DNA of 64,000 nucleotides, taken from positions 2,294,001-2,358,000 of the forward strand of contig NZ_RDTE01000003.1 of NCBI RefSeq assembly GCF_004125265.1, read 5' to 3'. A program made the position numbers and the translations under genes. The notes below the pieces were generated by a model. It did not search any database and was not told the DNA's origin. It saw nothing but the letters and a program-made list of their open reading frames with translations. The stretch comes from Streptomyces lydicus. GTDB lineage: Bacteria; Actinomycetota; Actinomycetes; Streptomycetales; Streptomycetaceae. This document shows, in pieces, positions 18,862 through 27,693 of the stretch. Position 1 is the first letter of the stretch, and every line of letters starts with the position of its first letter.

Positions 18862-20052
18862 ATGCGATCCATACGTCGGCCAGTCCTGGCCGCCGCCGCC
18901 CTCACCGCTGTCGTGGCACTCACCGCCACCGGCTGTGGACCCGAGAGCGACAACGCGGACGCCAAGCCCGGCCAGTCCGCGGCCCAGGACTCCACGGGCG
19001 GGGGTGACTTCAAGATTCCTCAGGACATCCAGGACAAGCTGAAGGAGCACGGCTTCGACCTGGACAAGTGGCGCAACGGCGAGTGGAAGAACTGGAACCG
19101 CGACAAGTGGCTCCGGGAGGCCGGGGAGTTCATCAACCCGATCATCAAGGACTTCTGGGACAAGGACAAGATCGACAAGGTCAAGCCGCCCCAGGACCCC
19201 AGCAAGCCCGAGGACATCTCGGAGGACCAGGGCAAGACCGACCCCGAGCCCGCCGCCGTCCAGGCCCAGGCCGTCAGGACCCCGTACACCTCGACCGCTC
19301 CCGGCGTGGGCCTGCTGCTGTTCAGCACCCCCGAGGGCGGGTCGCGCTGCTCGGCCACCGTGGTCAAGGACCCGGCGCACCCCGGTAAGTCCAACCTCGT
19401 GTGGACCGCGGCGCACTGTGTGCACGCCGGCAAGAACGGCGGCTGGTACCGCAACATGATGTTCGTGCCGAACTTCAACAGGACCGGCGGCAGCGCGGCC
19501 CAGATGAAGGGCAAGCCCTACGAGGACCGCGTCCCGTCGGGCAAGTGGTGGGCGGACGACATGGCGACGTCCCAGCAGTGGATCAAGGCCGGCGGCGCCG
19601 TTCCCGGCGTGCCGATGGCTCCGTACGACTTCGCGCTGATGCATGTGAAGCCCGAGGAGAGCACGGGCGGCAAGTCGCTGGAGGAGGTCGCCGGCGGTGC
19701 GTACGCGGTGGACTTCAACGCGCCCGCGATGGCCAAGATCCCGAGCCTGACCGCGCAGGGCTACCCCGCCGAGCCGCCGTTCGACGGTGCGGCGCAGCAG
19801 CAGTGCACCGACAAGCCGACCCGTCTGTCGATGGACGCCCAGAAGCCGACCATGTACCGGATCGGCTGCACCATGACCGGTGGTTCCTCCGGCGGCCCCT
19901 GGTTCGCCAAGGGCAAGGACGGCAAGCCGGAGCTGATCTCCAACATGTCGATGGGGCCGCGCCCGGCCCGCTGGTCCGCCGGTCCCCACCTGGGTCCCGA
20001 GGCCAAGAGCATCTTCGACGCCATGAGCAAGAAGTGGGCCACCAAGCAGTAG
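18862..20052 (+). CDS. Secreted trypsin-like serine protease, lipoprotein
   Basis: 396 residues. The N-terminus MRSIRRPVLAAAALTAVV ends in the lipobox TATGC (C25), so the protein is predicted to be lipid-anchored outside the cell. A lysine/tryptophan-rich linker (about 45-110) precedes a chymotrypsin-fold domain with the catalytic His in VWTAAHCVH, the Asp in PYDFALMHV and the Ser in MTGGSSGGPWF. This resembles the V8/glutamyl-endopeptidase-like Streptomyces proteases. The ATG at 18862 has GGGGGAG upstream; the frame extends back to 18757 without similarity. It diverges from the siderophore operon and converges on hflX. The substrate is unknown. Confidence 0.9.
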   Translation: MRSIRRPVLAAAALTAVVALTATGCGPESDNADAKPGQSAAQDSTGGGDFKIPQDIQDKLKEHGFDLDKWRNGEWKNWNRDKWLREAGEFINPIIKDFWDKDKIDKVKPPQDPSKPEDISEDQGKTDPEPAAVQAQAVRTPYTSTAPGVGLLLFSTPEGGSRCSATVVKDPAHPGKSNLVWTAAHCVHAGKNGGWYRNMMFVPNFNRTGGSAAQMKGKPYEDRVPSGKWWADDMATSQQWIKAGGAVPGVPMAPYDFALMHVKPEESTGGKSLEEVAGGAYAVDFNAPAMAKIPSLTAQGYPAEPPFDGAAQQQCTDKPTRLSMDAQKPTMYRIGCTMTGGSSGGPWFAKGKDGKPELISNMSMGPRPARWSAGPHLGPEAKSIFDAMSKKWATKQ

Positions 20053-20111
20053 GCGGGTGAGGCGGGCGGTGCCGGGGACGGCGCCGCCCGCGCCTCGCGC
20101 AGGAGCACGAT

Positions 20112-20148
20112 GAAGGCCCGCCCCCGGTTTCCCCGGGGGCGGGCCTTC
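20112..20148. terminator. Bidirectional terminator protease / hflX
   Basis: Perfect 16-bp stem (20112-20127 with 20133-20148), 5-nt loop, between convergent genes. Confidence 0.9.
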
Positions 20149-20172
20149 GTGCCGTGGTGTGCCGAGTGGCCG

Positions 20173-21660
20173 CTACGCCGCGGGGACGAAGCGCTGGAGT
20201 TCGGCGGCCAGCTCCTCGTGGACCCGCGCCTTGAGGACGGTGCCGTCCGCGGTGTGCTCCTCGGAGATGACCTCGCCCTCGGCGTGCGCCCGCGAGACCA
20301 GGGCGCCGTGGGTGTACGGCACCAGCACCTCGATCTCGACCCGCGGCCGGGGAAGTTCCTCGTCCAGCAGGGCCAGCAGTTCGTCCATGCCCTGGCCGGT
20401 ACGGGCCGAGACCGCGAGGGCGTGCTTCTCCTGGCGCAGCAGGCGCTGCAGCACCAGCGGGTCGGCCGCGTCGGCCTTGTTGACGACCACGATCTCGGGC
20501 ACGTCCGTCGCGCCCACGTCGCGGATCACCTCGCGCACCGCGGCCAGCTGCTCCTCGGGCACCGGGTGCGAGCCGTCGACCACGTGCAGGATGAGGTCGG
20601 ACTCGCCGACCTCCTCCATCGTGGAGCGGAACGCCTCGACGAGGTGGTGGGGCAGATGCCGGACGAAGCCGACGGTGTCGGCGAGGGTGTAGAGCCGTCC
20701 GCTGGGCGTCTCGGCCCGCCGGACGGTGGGGTCCAGGGTGGCGAACAGGGCGTTCTCCACCAGGACACCGGCGCCGGTGAGGCGGTTGAGCAGGGAGGAC
20801 TTGCCGGCGTTGGTGTAGCCGGCGATGGCGACCGAGGGGACCTTGTGACGCCGGCGTTCCTGGCGCTTGATGTCCCGGCCGGTCTTCATCTCCGCGATCT
20901 CCCGGCGCATCTTCGCCATCTTCTCGCGGATCCGCCGCCGGTCCGTCTCGATCTTGGTCTCACCGGGACCGCGGGTGGCCATACCGCCGCCCGCCGAGCC
21001 GGAGCCACCGCCACCCATCTGCCGGGACAGCGACTGGCCCCAGCCGCGGAGCCGGGGAAGCATGTACTGCATCTGCGCCAGCGCGACCTGCGCCTTGCCC
21101 TCCCGGGACTTGGCGTGCTGGGCGAAGATGTCGAGGATCAGGGCGGTCCGGTCGACCACCTTGACCTTGACGACGTCCTCGAGGTGGATCAGCTGGCCCG
21201 GGGAGAGCTCACCGTCACAGACCACGGTGTCCGCCCCGGACTCCAGCACGATGTCGCGCAGCTCCAGCGCCTTGCCCGAGCCGATGTACGTGGCGGGGTC
21301 GGGCTTGTCGCGGCGCTGGATGACGCCGTCGAGCACCATGGCGCCCGCGGTCTCGGCGAGGGCGGCCAGCTCGGCGAGGGAGTTCTCGGCCTCCTGGACC
21401 GTGCCGGAGGTCCAGACGCCGACGAGCACCACGCGCTCCAGGCGGAGCTGCCGGTACTCGACCTCGGTGACGTCCTCGAGCTCGGTGGAGAGACCCGCTA
21501 CACGGCGTAGCGCGGCACGGGCCGAACGGTCGTACTGGTCGCCGTCACGCTCCCCGTCGATCTCGTGGCTCCAGGCGACGTCCTCTTCCATCAGGGCGTT
21601 GGCCCGAAGGCTCTCGGGGAGGCGCTGCCGGTCCTGTGGAAGGGAAGAAGAGGAGGTCAT
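20173..21660 (-). CDS. hflX: Ribosome-splitting GTPase HflX
   Basis: Stress-linked GTPase that binds the 50S subunit and rescues stalled ribosomes. 495 residues. The N-terminal HflX domain contains LERVVLVGVW, ATYIGSGKALEL and DGELSPGQLIHLED, followed by the glycine-rich linker MGGGGSGSAGG and TRGPGETKIETDRR. The G domain has G1 GYTNAGKSS, G2 FATLDPTVRR, G3 DTVGFVRHLPHHLVEAF and G4 NKAD. The ATG at 21660 is chosen because AGGAAG-like sequence and normal family length fit; upstream codons are not protein-like. The 183 nt upstream to the M1 peptidase stop are free of genes. Confidence 0.95.
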   Translation of the reverse strand: MTSSSSLPQDRQRLPESLRANALMEEDVAWSHEIDGERDGDQYDRSARAALRRVAGLSTELEDVTEVEYRQLRLERVVLVGVWTSGTVQEAENSLAELAALAETAGAMVLDGVIQRRDKPDPATYIGSGKALELRDIVLESGADTVVCDGELSPGQLIHLEDVVKVKVVDRTALILDIFAQHAKSREGKAQVALAQMQYMLPRLRGWGQSLSRQMGGGGSGSAGGGMATRGPGETKIETDRRRIREKMAKMRREIAEMKTGRDIKRQERRRHKVPSVAIAGYTNAGKSSLLNRLTGAGVLVENALFATLDPTVRRAETPSGRLYTLADTVGFVRHLPHHLVEAFRSTMEEVGESDLILHVVDGSHPVPEEQLAAVREVIRDVGATDVPEIVVVNKADAADPLVLQRLLRQEKHALAVSARTGQGMDELLALLDEELPRPRVEIEVLVPYTHGALVSRAHAEGEVISEEHTADGTVLKARVHEELAAELQRFVPAA

Positions 21661-21843
21661 TTGATCCTTTGCGTCGTCGGTGAGCCCTGGCGGGGATCTG
21701 GTGTTCCCGCCGGGACTGTCGGTGGTGCGGCGACCGCCGCGGCGCTGCCGCGACCGTCGCTGGTGACAACGTCCGAGAGGTCCCGGAGATTCCCGGGCCG
21801 GGCGGTGCCGTCCCGACGATGGTCCCACGGCCCGGGAAGGCCG

Positions 21844-23556
21844 TCACGCGGGTTTCCCGGGGTGTGCGGCGGCTCCCCTGGGCGCGGGGGCCTTGGAGGC
21901 CGCTCCGGTGGGTGCGGGACCGGCGGCGGCCGCCTTGGGTCCGGGACCGGCGGCGGCTCCCTTGGGCCCGAGGCCGGCGCCCGCCCCCTTGGGATGCCCG
22001 ACCTTTGCGACGGCCTTGGGGTGCCGGGGCTTCGCCGCGGGCCCCTTGTGCAGCCACTCCGGATGCCCCGGCATCGGCGGGGTCCGGTCGCCGTAGAGCC
22101 AGTCCTGGAAGAAACCGGTGAGGTCCTGCCCGGCGACCTGGGAGGACAGCTGCACGAAGTCGGCGGTGTCCGCCACGCCGTCGCGGTGCCGCTCGACCCA
22201 GGCACGTTCCAGGCGGTCGAAGGCGGCGGCGCCGATCTTCTGCCGCAGGGCGTACAGGACCAGTGCGCTGCCGTCGTAGACGATGGGGCGGAAGATGCCG
22301 ATCTTCTGTCCCTGGCTCGGGGCCTTGGGCACGGCGGGCGGCCCGCCCTCGGCGCGCCAGCCGTCGGACTCCTGGTACGCATGGCGCATACGGGCTTCCA
22401 GGGTGGCCCGGCCGTTGCTCCTCTCCTGGGCGTACAGGGCCTCGTACCAGGTGGCATGGGCCTCGTTGAGCCAGACGTCGGACCAGCGGCGCGGGCTGAC
22501 GCTGTCGCCGAACCACTGGTGGGCCAGCTCGTGCAGCATCACCGACTCCACGTACCAGGCCGGCAGCCGGTCGGTGGTGAACATGGCCTTCTCGAAGAGC
22601 GAGAGGGTCTGGGTCTCCAGTTCGAAGCCGGTCCTGGCGCTGGCGATCAGCACCCCGTACGCCTCGAAGGGGAAGGGGCCGACCTTGCGCTCCATCCAGG
22701 CGATCTGGGCCGGGGTCTTCGCCAGCCAGGGCGCCAGGGCCCGGCGGTGCGCGGTCGGGACCACATCGCGGACGGGCAGGCCGTGCGGTCCGTGCCGCAG
22801 CACCACGCTGGACCTCCCGATGGAGACCTGCGCCAGCTCGGTGGCCATGGGGTGGGTGGTGCGATAGGTCCAGGTGCGGCGTCCCGCGCGGGCACCGGGG
22901 CTCAGGGGCAGTCCGTTGGCGACGGCGGTCAGTTCCTGCGGCGCGGTGATGTGGAAGGTGAAGAGCGCCTTGTCGGAGGGGTGGTCGTTGCAGGGGAAGA
23001 CCCGGTGCGCGGCGTCCGCCTGATTGGCCATCGCCAGACCGTCGGAGGTACGGAGCCAGCCGCCGTCCCCCTTGCCGCGGGGTTCACTGGTGTGCTCGAT
23101 GGCGATCTTCACCTCCTGGCCGGCGGAGATGTGGAAGGCCGGGGTGAGCACCAGGTCCTCGCCGTGCTGCTGGTGCGCGGCGGGCAGGCCGCCGATCTCC
23201 ACGGAGCGTACGGTGCCGCGGGCGAAGTCGAGGTTGACGTGGTCGAGCTCGGTGGTGGCACGGGCGGTGATCACGGTGGTGGCGTTCAGCGGGCGGTCGT
23301 TGTGGCCGGAGTAGTCCAGGGAGATGTCGTAGGAGGTGACGTCGTAGCCGGTGTTGCCGAGCAGGGGGAAGAGCCGGTCGCCGAGGCCTTGGGGCCCCAG
23401 GGACGGCGGTGCGGCCATGCCGAGGGTGGCGAGCGCGGCCAGCCCGAGGGCGGCGGCCCGGCGGCCGGTCCAACGGAGCCGCCCGCTCGGGTCGCGGGGC
23501 AGGGCAAAGGCGGGGCGGACGGGGTCGCGTGAAGGGCGGCGCAGGGGAAGGGGCAT
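21844..23556 (-). CDS. M1-family zinc metallopeptidase, exported
   Basis: 570 residues. An N-terminal Arg-rich segment followed by RRAAALGLAALATLGMAA (about 32-49) looks like a signal peptide or anchor, so it probably acts outside the membrane. The M1 fold is complete: the zinc motif HELAHQWFG (H342, E343, H346) with E365 in WLNEAHATW, and a substrate-binding GFELETQTL in place of the usual GAMEN. The last about 75 residues are a low-complexity Ala/Gly/Pro/Lys tail with repeated GPKxAAAGP-like units, absent from ordinary M1 enzymes and possibly wall-associated. It lies between hflX and rshA on the same strand. Confidence 0.92.
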   Translation of the reverse strand: MPLPLRRPSRDPVRPAFALPRDPSGRLRWTGRRAAALGLAALATLGMAAPPSLGPQGLGDRLFPLLGNTGYDVTSYDISLDYSGHNDRPLNATTVITARATTELDHVNLDFARGTVRSVEIGGLPAAHQQHGEDLVLTPAFHISAGQEVKIAIEHTSEPRGKGDGGWLRTSDGLAMANQADAAHRVFPCNDHPSDKALFTFHITAPQELTAVANGLPLSPGARAGRRTWTYRTTHPMATELAQVSIGRSSVVLRHGPHGLPVRDVVPTAHRRALAPWLAKTPAQIAWMERKVGPFPFEAYGVLIASARTGFELETQTLSLFEKAMFTTDRLPAWYVESVMLHELAHQWFGDSVSPRRWSDVWLNEAHATWYEALYAQERSNGRATLEARMRHAYQESDGWRAEGGPPAVPKAPSQGQKIGIFRPIVYDGSALVLYALRQKIGAAAFDRLERAWVERHRDGVADTADFVQLSSQVAGQDLTGFFQDWLYGDRTPPMPGHPEWLHKGPAAKPRHPKAVAKVGHPKGAGAGLGPKGAAAGPGPKAAAAGPAPTGAASKAPAPRGAAAHPGKPA

Positions 23557-23701
23557 GCACTACGGCTACCAACGCCGCCCCCTCCCCCGCGGGTGACGGG
23601 GCAAACGGCACCCGAACGGGCGGTGGATCGTGCGTCCGTCTTACGCCGCCGGACGGAGCGGCATCCGACGGACCGTCACTCCGTGGGCCGATCGGCCCCG
23701 T

Positions 23702-25891
23702 TCAGGGGCGCAGCGCCGCCGGACGGGACCGTCCGGCCCGCAACACGTCGAAGACTCCCGGCACTTGGCGCATGGCCCGCATCAGGGACGGCAGCCCGGC
23801 GGCGTTCGGCAGGTGCAGGGTGTAGGTGTGGCGGACCCGCTGTTCGTGCGGGGGTTCGACGGCGGCGGACACCACGGCGGCGCCCTGGGAGGCGATGGCC
23901 TCGGTGAGGTCGGCCAGGAGGTGCGGCCGGCTGAAGGCCTCGGCCAGGAGGGTGACCCGGCAGCCGTGGCCCCCCTGGCCCGCACCCCGCCAGCGCACCC
24001 CGACCGGCTGCCGGCCGGTGGCCGCCATCCGTGCCACGGCAGGACACAGGGCGCGGTGGACGGTGACCGTGCCGCCCCGTACGGCGAATCCGGTGACGCT
24101 GTCCGGCGGCACCGGGGTGCAGCAGCCCGCCAGCCGGACCGCGGCGCCCGGCAGATCCGCCACCACGAGGACCGAGGCCGCGACCGGGTCCGCGCCGGGC
24201 CGGTCGTCGTCCGCGGCCCGGCGGTCGGCCGGGGGCTCCGCGACCGGCCCCTCACCGGCACCGGCCGGGCGGGCGCCGGGCTCCCGCGGCCCGGACAGCC
24301 AGCGGGCGATGGCGAGCCGGGCGGCGGGCGTACGGGCGTGGTCGAGCCATTCGGGCGAGGGGCCGGCCGCGGAGTCCGGGGCCATCAGCAGCTGCAGGCT
24401 GTCGCCGTCGTGCAGGACGGTGGAGAGGGTGGCGAGCCGGCCGTTGACGCGGGCGCCGATACAGCAGTGCGCCACCTCGCCGTGCCGTTCGTAGGCGGCA
24501 TCCACACAACTCGCCCCGGCGGGCAGACCGATGGCACCGCCCGGGACGGCCGGCGAGCCGTCCGACGGGGCGTCGGCGCAGAAGACGGTGATCTCCCGGT
24601 CCTGGGCGAGGTCGTCACGCAGCGAGGTCCAGAAGGTGTCCGGGTCGGGGGTGGTGCGCTGCCACTCCAGCAGCCGGGAGAGCCATCCGGGGCGGGTCGG
24701 GTCGGCCCGCTCGCCCTCGGGGGCGTCCGCGCCGTCCGTGGGGGCGTACGGGTTGCCCAGCGCGATCACCCCCGCCTCGGCGACCCGGTGCATCTGGTGC
24801 GTACGGATCAGCGTCTCGGCGATCTCCCCGGACGGTCCGGTGACCGCCGTGTGCAGCGACTGGTAGAGGTTGAACTTGGGGGCCGCGATGAAGTCCTTGA
24901 ACTCGGAGACGACCGGGGTGAAGCAGGTGTGCAGCTCGCCGAGGACGGCATAGCAGTCGGCGTCCTCCGCCACCAGCACCAGCAGCCGCCCGAGGTCCGC
25001 GCCGGTCAGCTCGCGGCGGGCGAGGCGTACGCGGTGCACCGAGACGAAGTGCCGGGGGCGGACCAGGACTTCGGCGTCGATACCGGCCTCGGCCAGGACG
25101 GTACGCACCCGCTGGGCGAGGGCGGTGAGCGGGTCGGGCCGGGTGGCGTACTCCATCACCAGGGCCCGGGTGGTGGCGTACTCCTCGGGGTGCAGGATCG
25201 CGAAGACAAGGTCCTCCAGCTCGGCCTTGAGCGCCTGCACACCGAGGCGTTCGGCGAGCGGGATCAGCACATCGCGGGTCACCTTGGCGATCCGGGCCTG
25301 TTTCTCGGGGCGCATCACCCCGAGGGTGCGCATGTTGTGCAGCCGGTCGGCGAGCTTGATGGACATCACCCGGACGTCGTTGCCGGTCGCCACCAGCATC
25401 TTGCGGAAGGTCTCCGGCTCGGCGGCCGCGCCGTAGTCGACCTTCTCCAGCTTGGTGACGCCGTCGACCAGGTAGCAGACCTCCGCGCCGAACCGCTCCC
25501 GCACCTGATCCAGCGTCACTTCCGTGTCCTCGACGGTGTCGTGGAGCAGGGAGGCGGTCAAGGTCGTGGTCTCCGCGCCCAGTTCGGCGAGGATGAGGGT
25601 CACCGCGAGCGGATGGGTGATGTACGGCTCGCCGCTCTTGCGCAGTTGGCCGCGGTGCGAGGACTCGGCGAGCAGATAGGCCCGGGTGAGGGTGTCCAGG
25701 TCGGCGTCCGGATGGTGTCCGCGGTGCACCTTGGCGACGTGCTCCAGGGCGTGCGGGAGGCCGTCGCGCGGGGCGGGTCCGAGCAGGGCGGCCCGGCCGA
25801 TCCGGCGCAGGCCTCTGAGCTCCAGCCGGCGGCGGCCGCGCTTGCGGCCCGCTGCTCCAGGGTTACCAGGGTTCGTGGCCTCTGCGCTCAT
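23702..25891 (-). CDS. rshA: RelA/SpoT homologue RshA
   Basis: Alarmone (p)ppGpp metabolism enzyme of 729 residues. The HD hydrolase domain is intact: H93 (ITHPLAV), H117-D118 (LLHDTVEDT), D182 (KLADRLHNMRTLG). The synthetase region (about 275-375) is divergent: RPRHFVSVHR replaces the usual RPKHxYSI, and the normally diagnostic RFKD (bifunctional) or EFDD (synthetase-only) motif reads EFKD at 330-333. A TGS-like region (REITVFCADAPSDG) and a C-terminal ACT domain (CRVTLLAEAFSRPHLLADL) follow. The start is the ATG at 25891 with GGAGGTG upstream. It is a second RSH in Streptomyces besides RelA, and is probably mainly a hydrolase. Confidence 0.92.
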   Translation of the reverse strand: MSAEATNPGNPGAAGRKRGRRRLELRGLRRIGRAALLGPAPRDGLPHALEHVAKVHRGHHPDADLDTLTRAYLLAESSHRGQLRKSGEPYITHPLAVTLILAELGAETTTLTASLLHDTVEDTEVTLDQVRERFGAEVCYLVDGVTKLEKVDYGAAAEPETFRKMLVATGNDVRVMSIKLADRLHNMRTLGVMRPEKQARIAKVTRDVLIPLAERLGVQALKAELEDLVFAILHPEEYATTRALVMEYATRPDPLTALAQRVRTVLAEAGIDAEVLVRPRHFVSVHRVRLARRELTGADLGRLLVLVAEDADCYAVLGELHTCFTPVVSEFKDFIAAPKFNLYQSLHTAVTGPSGEIAETLIRTHQMHRVAEAGVIALGNPYAPTDGADAPEGERADPTRPGWLSRLLEWQRTTPDPDTFWTSLRDDLAQDREITVFCADAPSDGSPAVPGGAIGLPAGASCVDAAYERHGEVAHCCIGARVNGRLATLSTVLHDGDSLQLLMAPDSAAGPSPEWLDHARTPAARLAIARWLSGPREPGARPAGAGEGPVAEPPADRRAADDDRPGADPVAASVLVVADLPGAAVRLAGCCTPVPPDSVTGFAVRGGTVTVHRALCPAVARMAATGRQPVGVRWRGAGQGGHGCRVTLLAEAFSRPHLLADLTEAIASQGAAVVSAAVEPPHEQRVRHTYTLHLPNAAGLPSLMRAMRQVPGVFDVLRAGRSRPAALRP

Positions 25892-26086
25892 GGGCACCTC
25901 CGGCAGCGTCGACCGGCGGTGGGACGCGTCAGTTGGGGCGTCCGGGCCGGTGCTTGATGCTACCGACCCCATCACGCAGCGCTGTCCGCCTCTCGCTCAG
26001 AGTGATACGGATCACCCGTTCGAGCGAACCCTTCGGCCGTAGCCGTTCCTCGTGGAAGGCCCTGGCCCGGGACGTCGCAGGTCGTG

Positions 26087-26962
26087 TCAGGCGAGCGCGG
26101 CGGCCAGCCAGGCGGGGTCGAAGGTGCCCTCGGCGACGATCTCGGCCGGTCCGGTCATCTCGACCGTGCCGTCGGGCAGCTCGGTGATGGCGAGGCTGCC
26201 GCCCAGCACATCGACCGTGTAGGTGGCGGGTGTGCCGGTCTCCGCGGGGGCCGGGCCGTCCCTGCGGGCGGTGGCGACGGCGACCGCACAGGCGCCGGTG
26301 CCGCAGGAGCGGGTCTCGCCCGAACCGCGCTCATGGACCCGCATCGCCACATGGCGCGGCCCGCGGTCGGCGACGAACTCGATGTTCACGCCGTCGGGAT
26401 AAACCGACGCCGGGCTGAACGGCGGTACGGCCAGCAGGTCGCCGGCGTGGGCCAGATCCTCGACGAAGACGACGGCGTGCGGATTGCCCATGCTCACGTT
26501 CCGGGCCGGCCAGCTGCGGCCGTCGACGGTGACGACGACGCTCTCCTCGAAGAGCTCGGCGCGGCCCATCGAGACCGTGACATCGCCGGTCTTGGCGACG
26601 TGGACGCGGCGCACGCCGGCGCGGGTGGCGATGGCGAGGTCACCGGCCTCGGCCAGGCCGGCGTGCAGCAGATAGCGCGCGAAGACGCGGACGCCGTTGC
26701 CGCACATCTCGGCGATCGAGCCGTCGCCGTTGCGGTAGTCCATGAACCACTCGGCCTCGTCGGCCTGGCCCTGCGCCTCCGGGTGCGCGGCGGACCGGAC
26801 GACGCGCAGCACGCCGTCGCCGCCGAGTCCGGCCCGCCGGTCGCAGATCCTGGCGACGGCGGTCGCGGGCAGGTCGAGGCGGCCGTCCGGGTCCGGGACG
26901 ATCACGAAGTCGTTCTCGGTACCGTGGCCCTTGAGGTAGGCGAGGCGCTGCGTACTGGTCAC
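26087..26962 (-). CDS. dapF: Diaminopimelate epimerase
   Basis: Converts LL- to meso-diaminopimelate for lysine and peptidoglycan synthesis. 291 residues, normal length. The two catalytic cysteines are C87 (EMCGNGVRVFARY) and C220 (RSCGTGACAVAVA); KGHGTENDFV at 11-20 is the family N-terminus. The start is the GTG at 26962 (VTSTQRLAYL); codons before it have no similarity. Streptomyces uses LL-DAP in its wall, so the epimerase mainly serves lysine synthesis. It lies between rshA and a small membrane protein gene, all on the minus strand. Confidence 0.96.
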   Translation of the reverse strand: MTSTQRLAYLKGHGTENDFVIVPDPDGRLDLPATAVARICDRRAGLGGDGVLRVVRSAAHPEAQGQADEAEWFMDYRNGDGSIAEMCGNGVRVFARYLLHAGLAEAGDLAIATRAGVRRVHVAKTGDVTVSMGRAELFEESVVVTVDGRSWPARNVSMGNPHAVVFVEDLAHAGDLLAVPPFSPASVYPDGVNIEFVADRGPRHVAMRVHERGSGETRSCGTGACAVAVATARRDGPAPAETGTPATYTVDVLGGSLAITELPDGTVEMTGPAEIVAEGTFDPAWLAAALA

Positions 26963-27069
26963 CCCTGCATCGTACGGGGCCACCGGGGGGACCGGCCTGA
27001 CGGGGCCGGGCCCGTGCCCGTACCCGGCGGGCAGGAGCCGCCCGTGGAGAGGGGAGACCCCGCCCCGGT

Positions 27070-27585
27070 TCAGCGCAGCCGGGCCACGCGCCAGATGGCC
27101 AGCGAGGCCGGGACGGCCACCACGAGGGCGTAGAGCAGCACCACGCGCCAGTCGGCGCGGCGGCCGGAGCCGGGTACCGGGAGGCCGGGCCAGGTGTGGC
27201 CGACGCGGCGGGCGGCCATCATGCCCCAGCCGGCCGCGCAGCAGCACAGCAGCAGGCCGAGCATCGCGATCATCGCACCGCCGTCGCCGCCGAGCTCGAA
27301 GGCGAGGGGGAAGGCGAACATCAGCGAGCCGAGGACCGCGAGCGCGACGATCGGCGCCAGCTGCCACAGCCGCAGCCGGCGTGGCGGGCGCAGCTCCCGG
27401 AAGGACTCGCCGCCCTCACCGGGGCCGTCGGTGCCGGAGTCCGGGGCGTCGGAGTCGTCCAGGCTGTCCGTGGCGGGCACGGCGCCGGACAGGCCGCCTT
27501 GGGCATCCGGACCGTCGTCGGTCAGGGGTGCAGGGTCACTGCCGCCGTCCGGTTGCTGCGCTCGGTTGCGAGGGCCGGCCTCCAT
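27070..27585 (-). CDS. Small membrane protein of unknown function
   Basis: About 171 residues. The first 70 are acidic and Asp/Gly/Pro-rich, predicted cytoplasmic and disordered. Three hydrophobic segments follow (about 77-97 LAPIVALAVLGSLMFAFPLA, about 102-122 MIAMLGLLLCCCAAGWGMM, about 148-166 VVLLYALVVAVPASLAIW), then ARLR. No enzymatic motif. The ATG at 27585 has GGAGGG 9 nt upstream; a GTG two codons earlier is possible. It sits between dapF and miaA on the same strand, a position conserved in my recollection of related genomes. Confidence 0.7.
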   Translation of the reverse strand: MEAGPRNRAQQPDGGSDPAPLTDDGPDAQGGLSGAVPATDSLDDSDAPDSGTDGPGEGGESFRELRPPRRLRLWQLAPIVALAVLGSLMFAFPLAFELGGDGGAMIAMLGLLLCCCAAGWGMMAARRVGHTWPGLPVPGSGRRADWRVVLLYALVVAVPASLAIWRVARLR

Positions 27586-27693
27586 TGCCACGCGCCCTCC
27601 CCACTGCAGACTGCACGCCTCGATCGAAGGTCGATGATGACACGCCCTCAGGGGCCCGGATGACGGCCGGAGCGTCCCGATGCCATGACGTGA

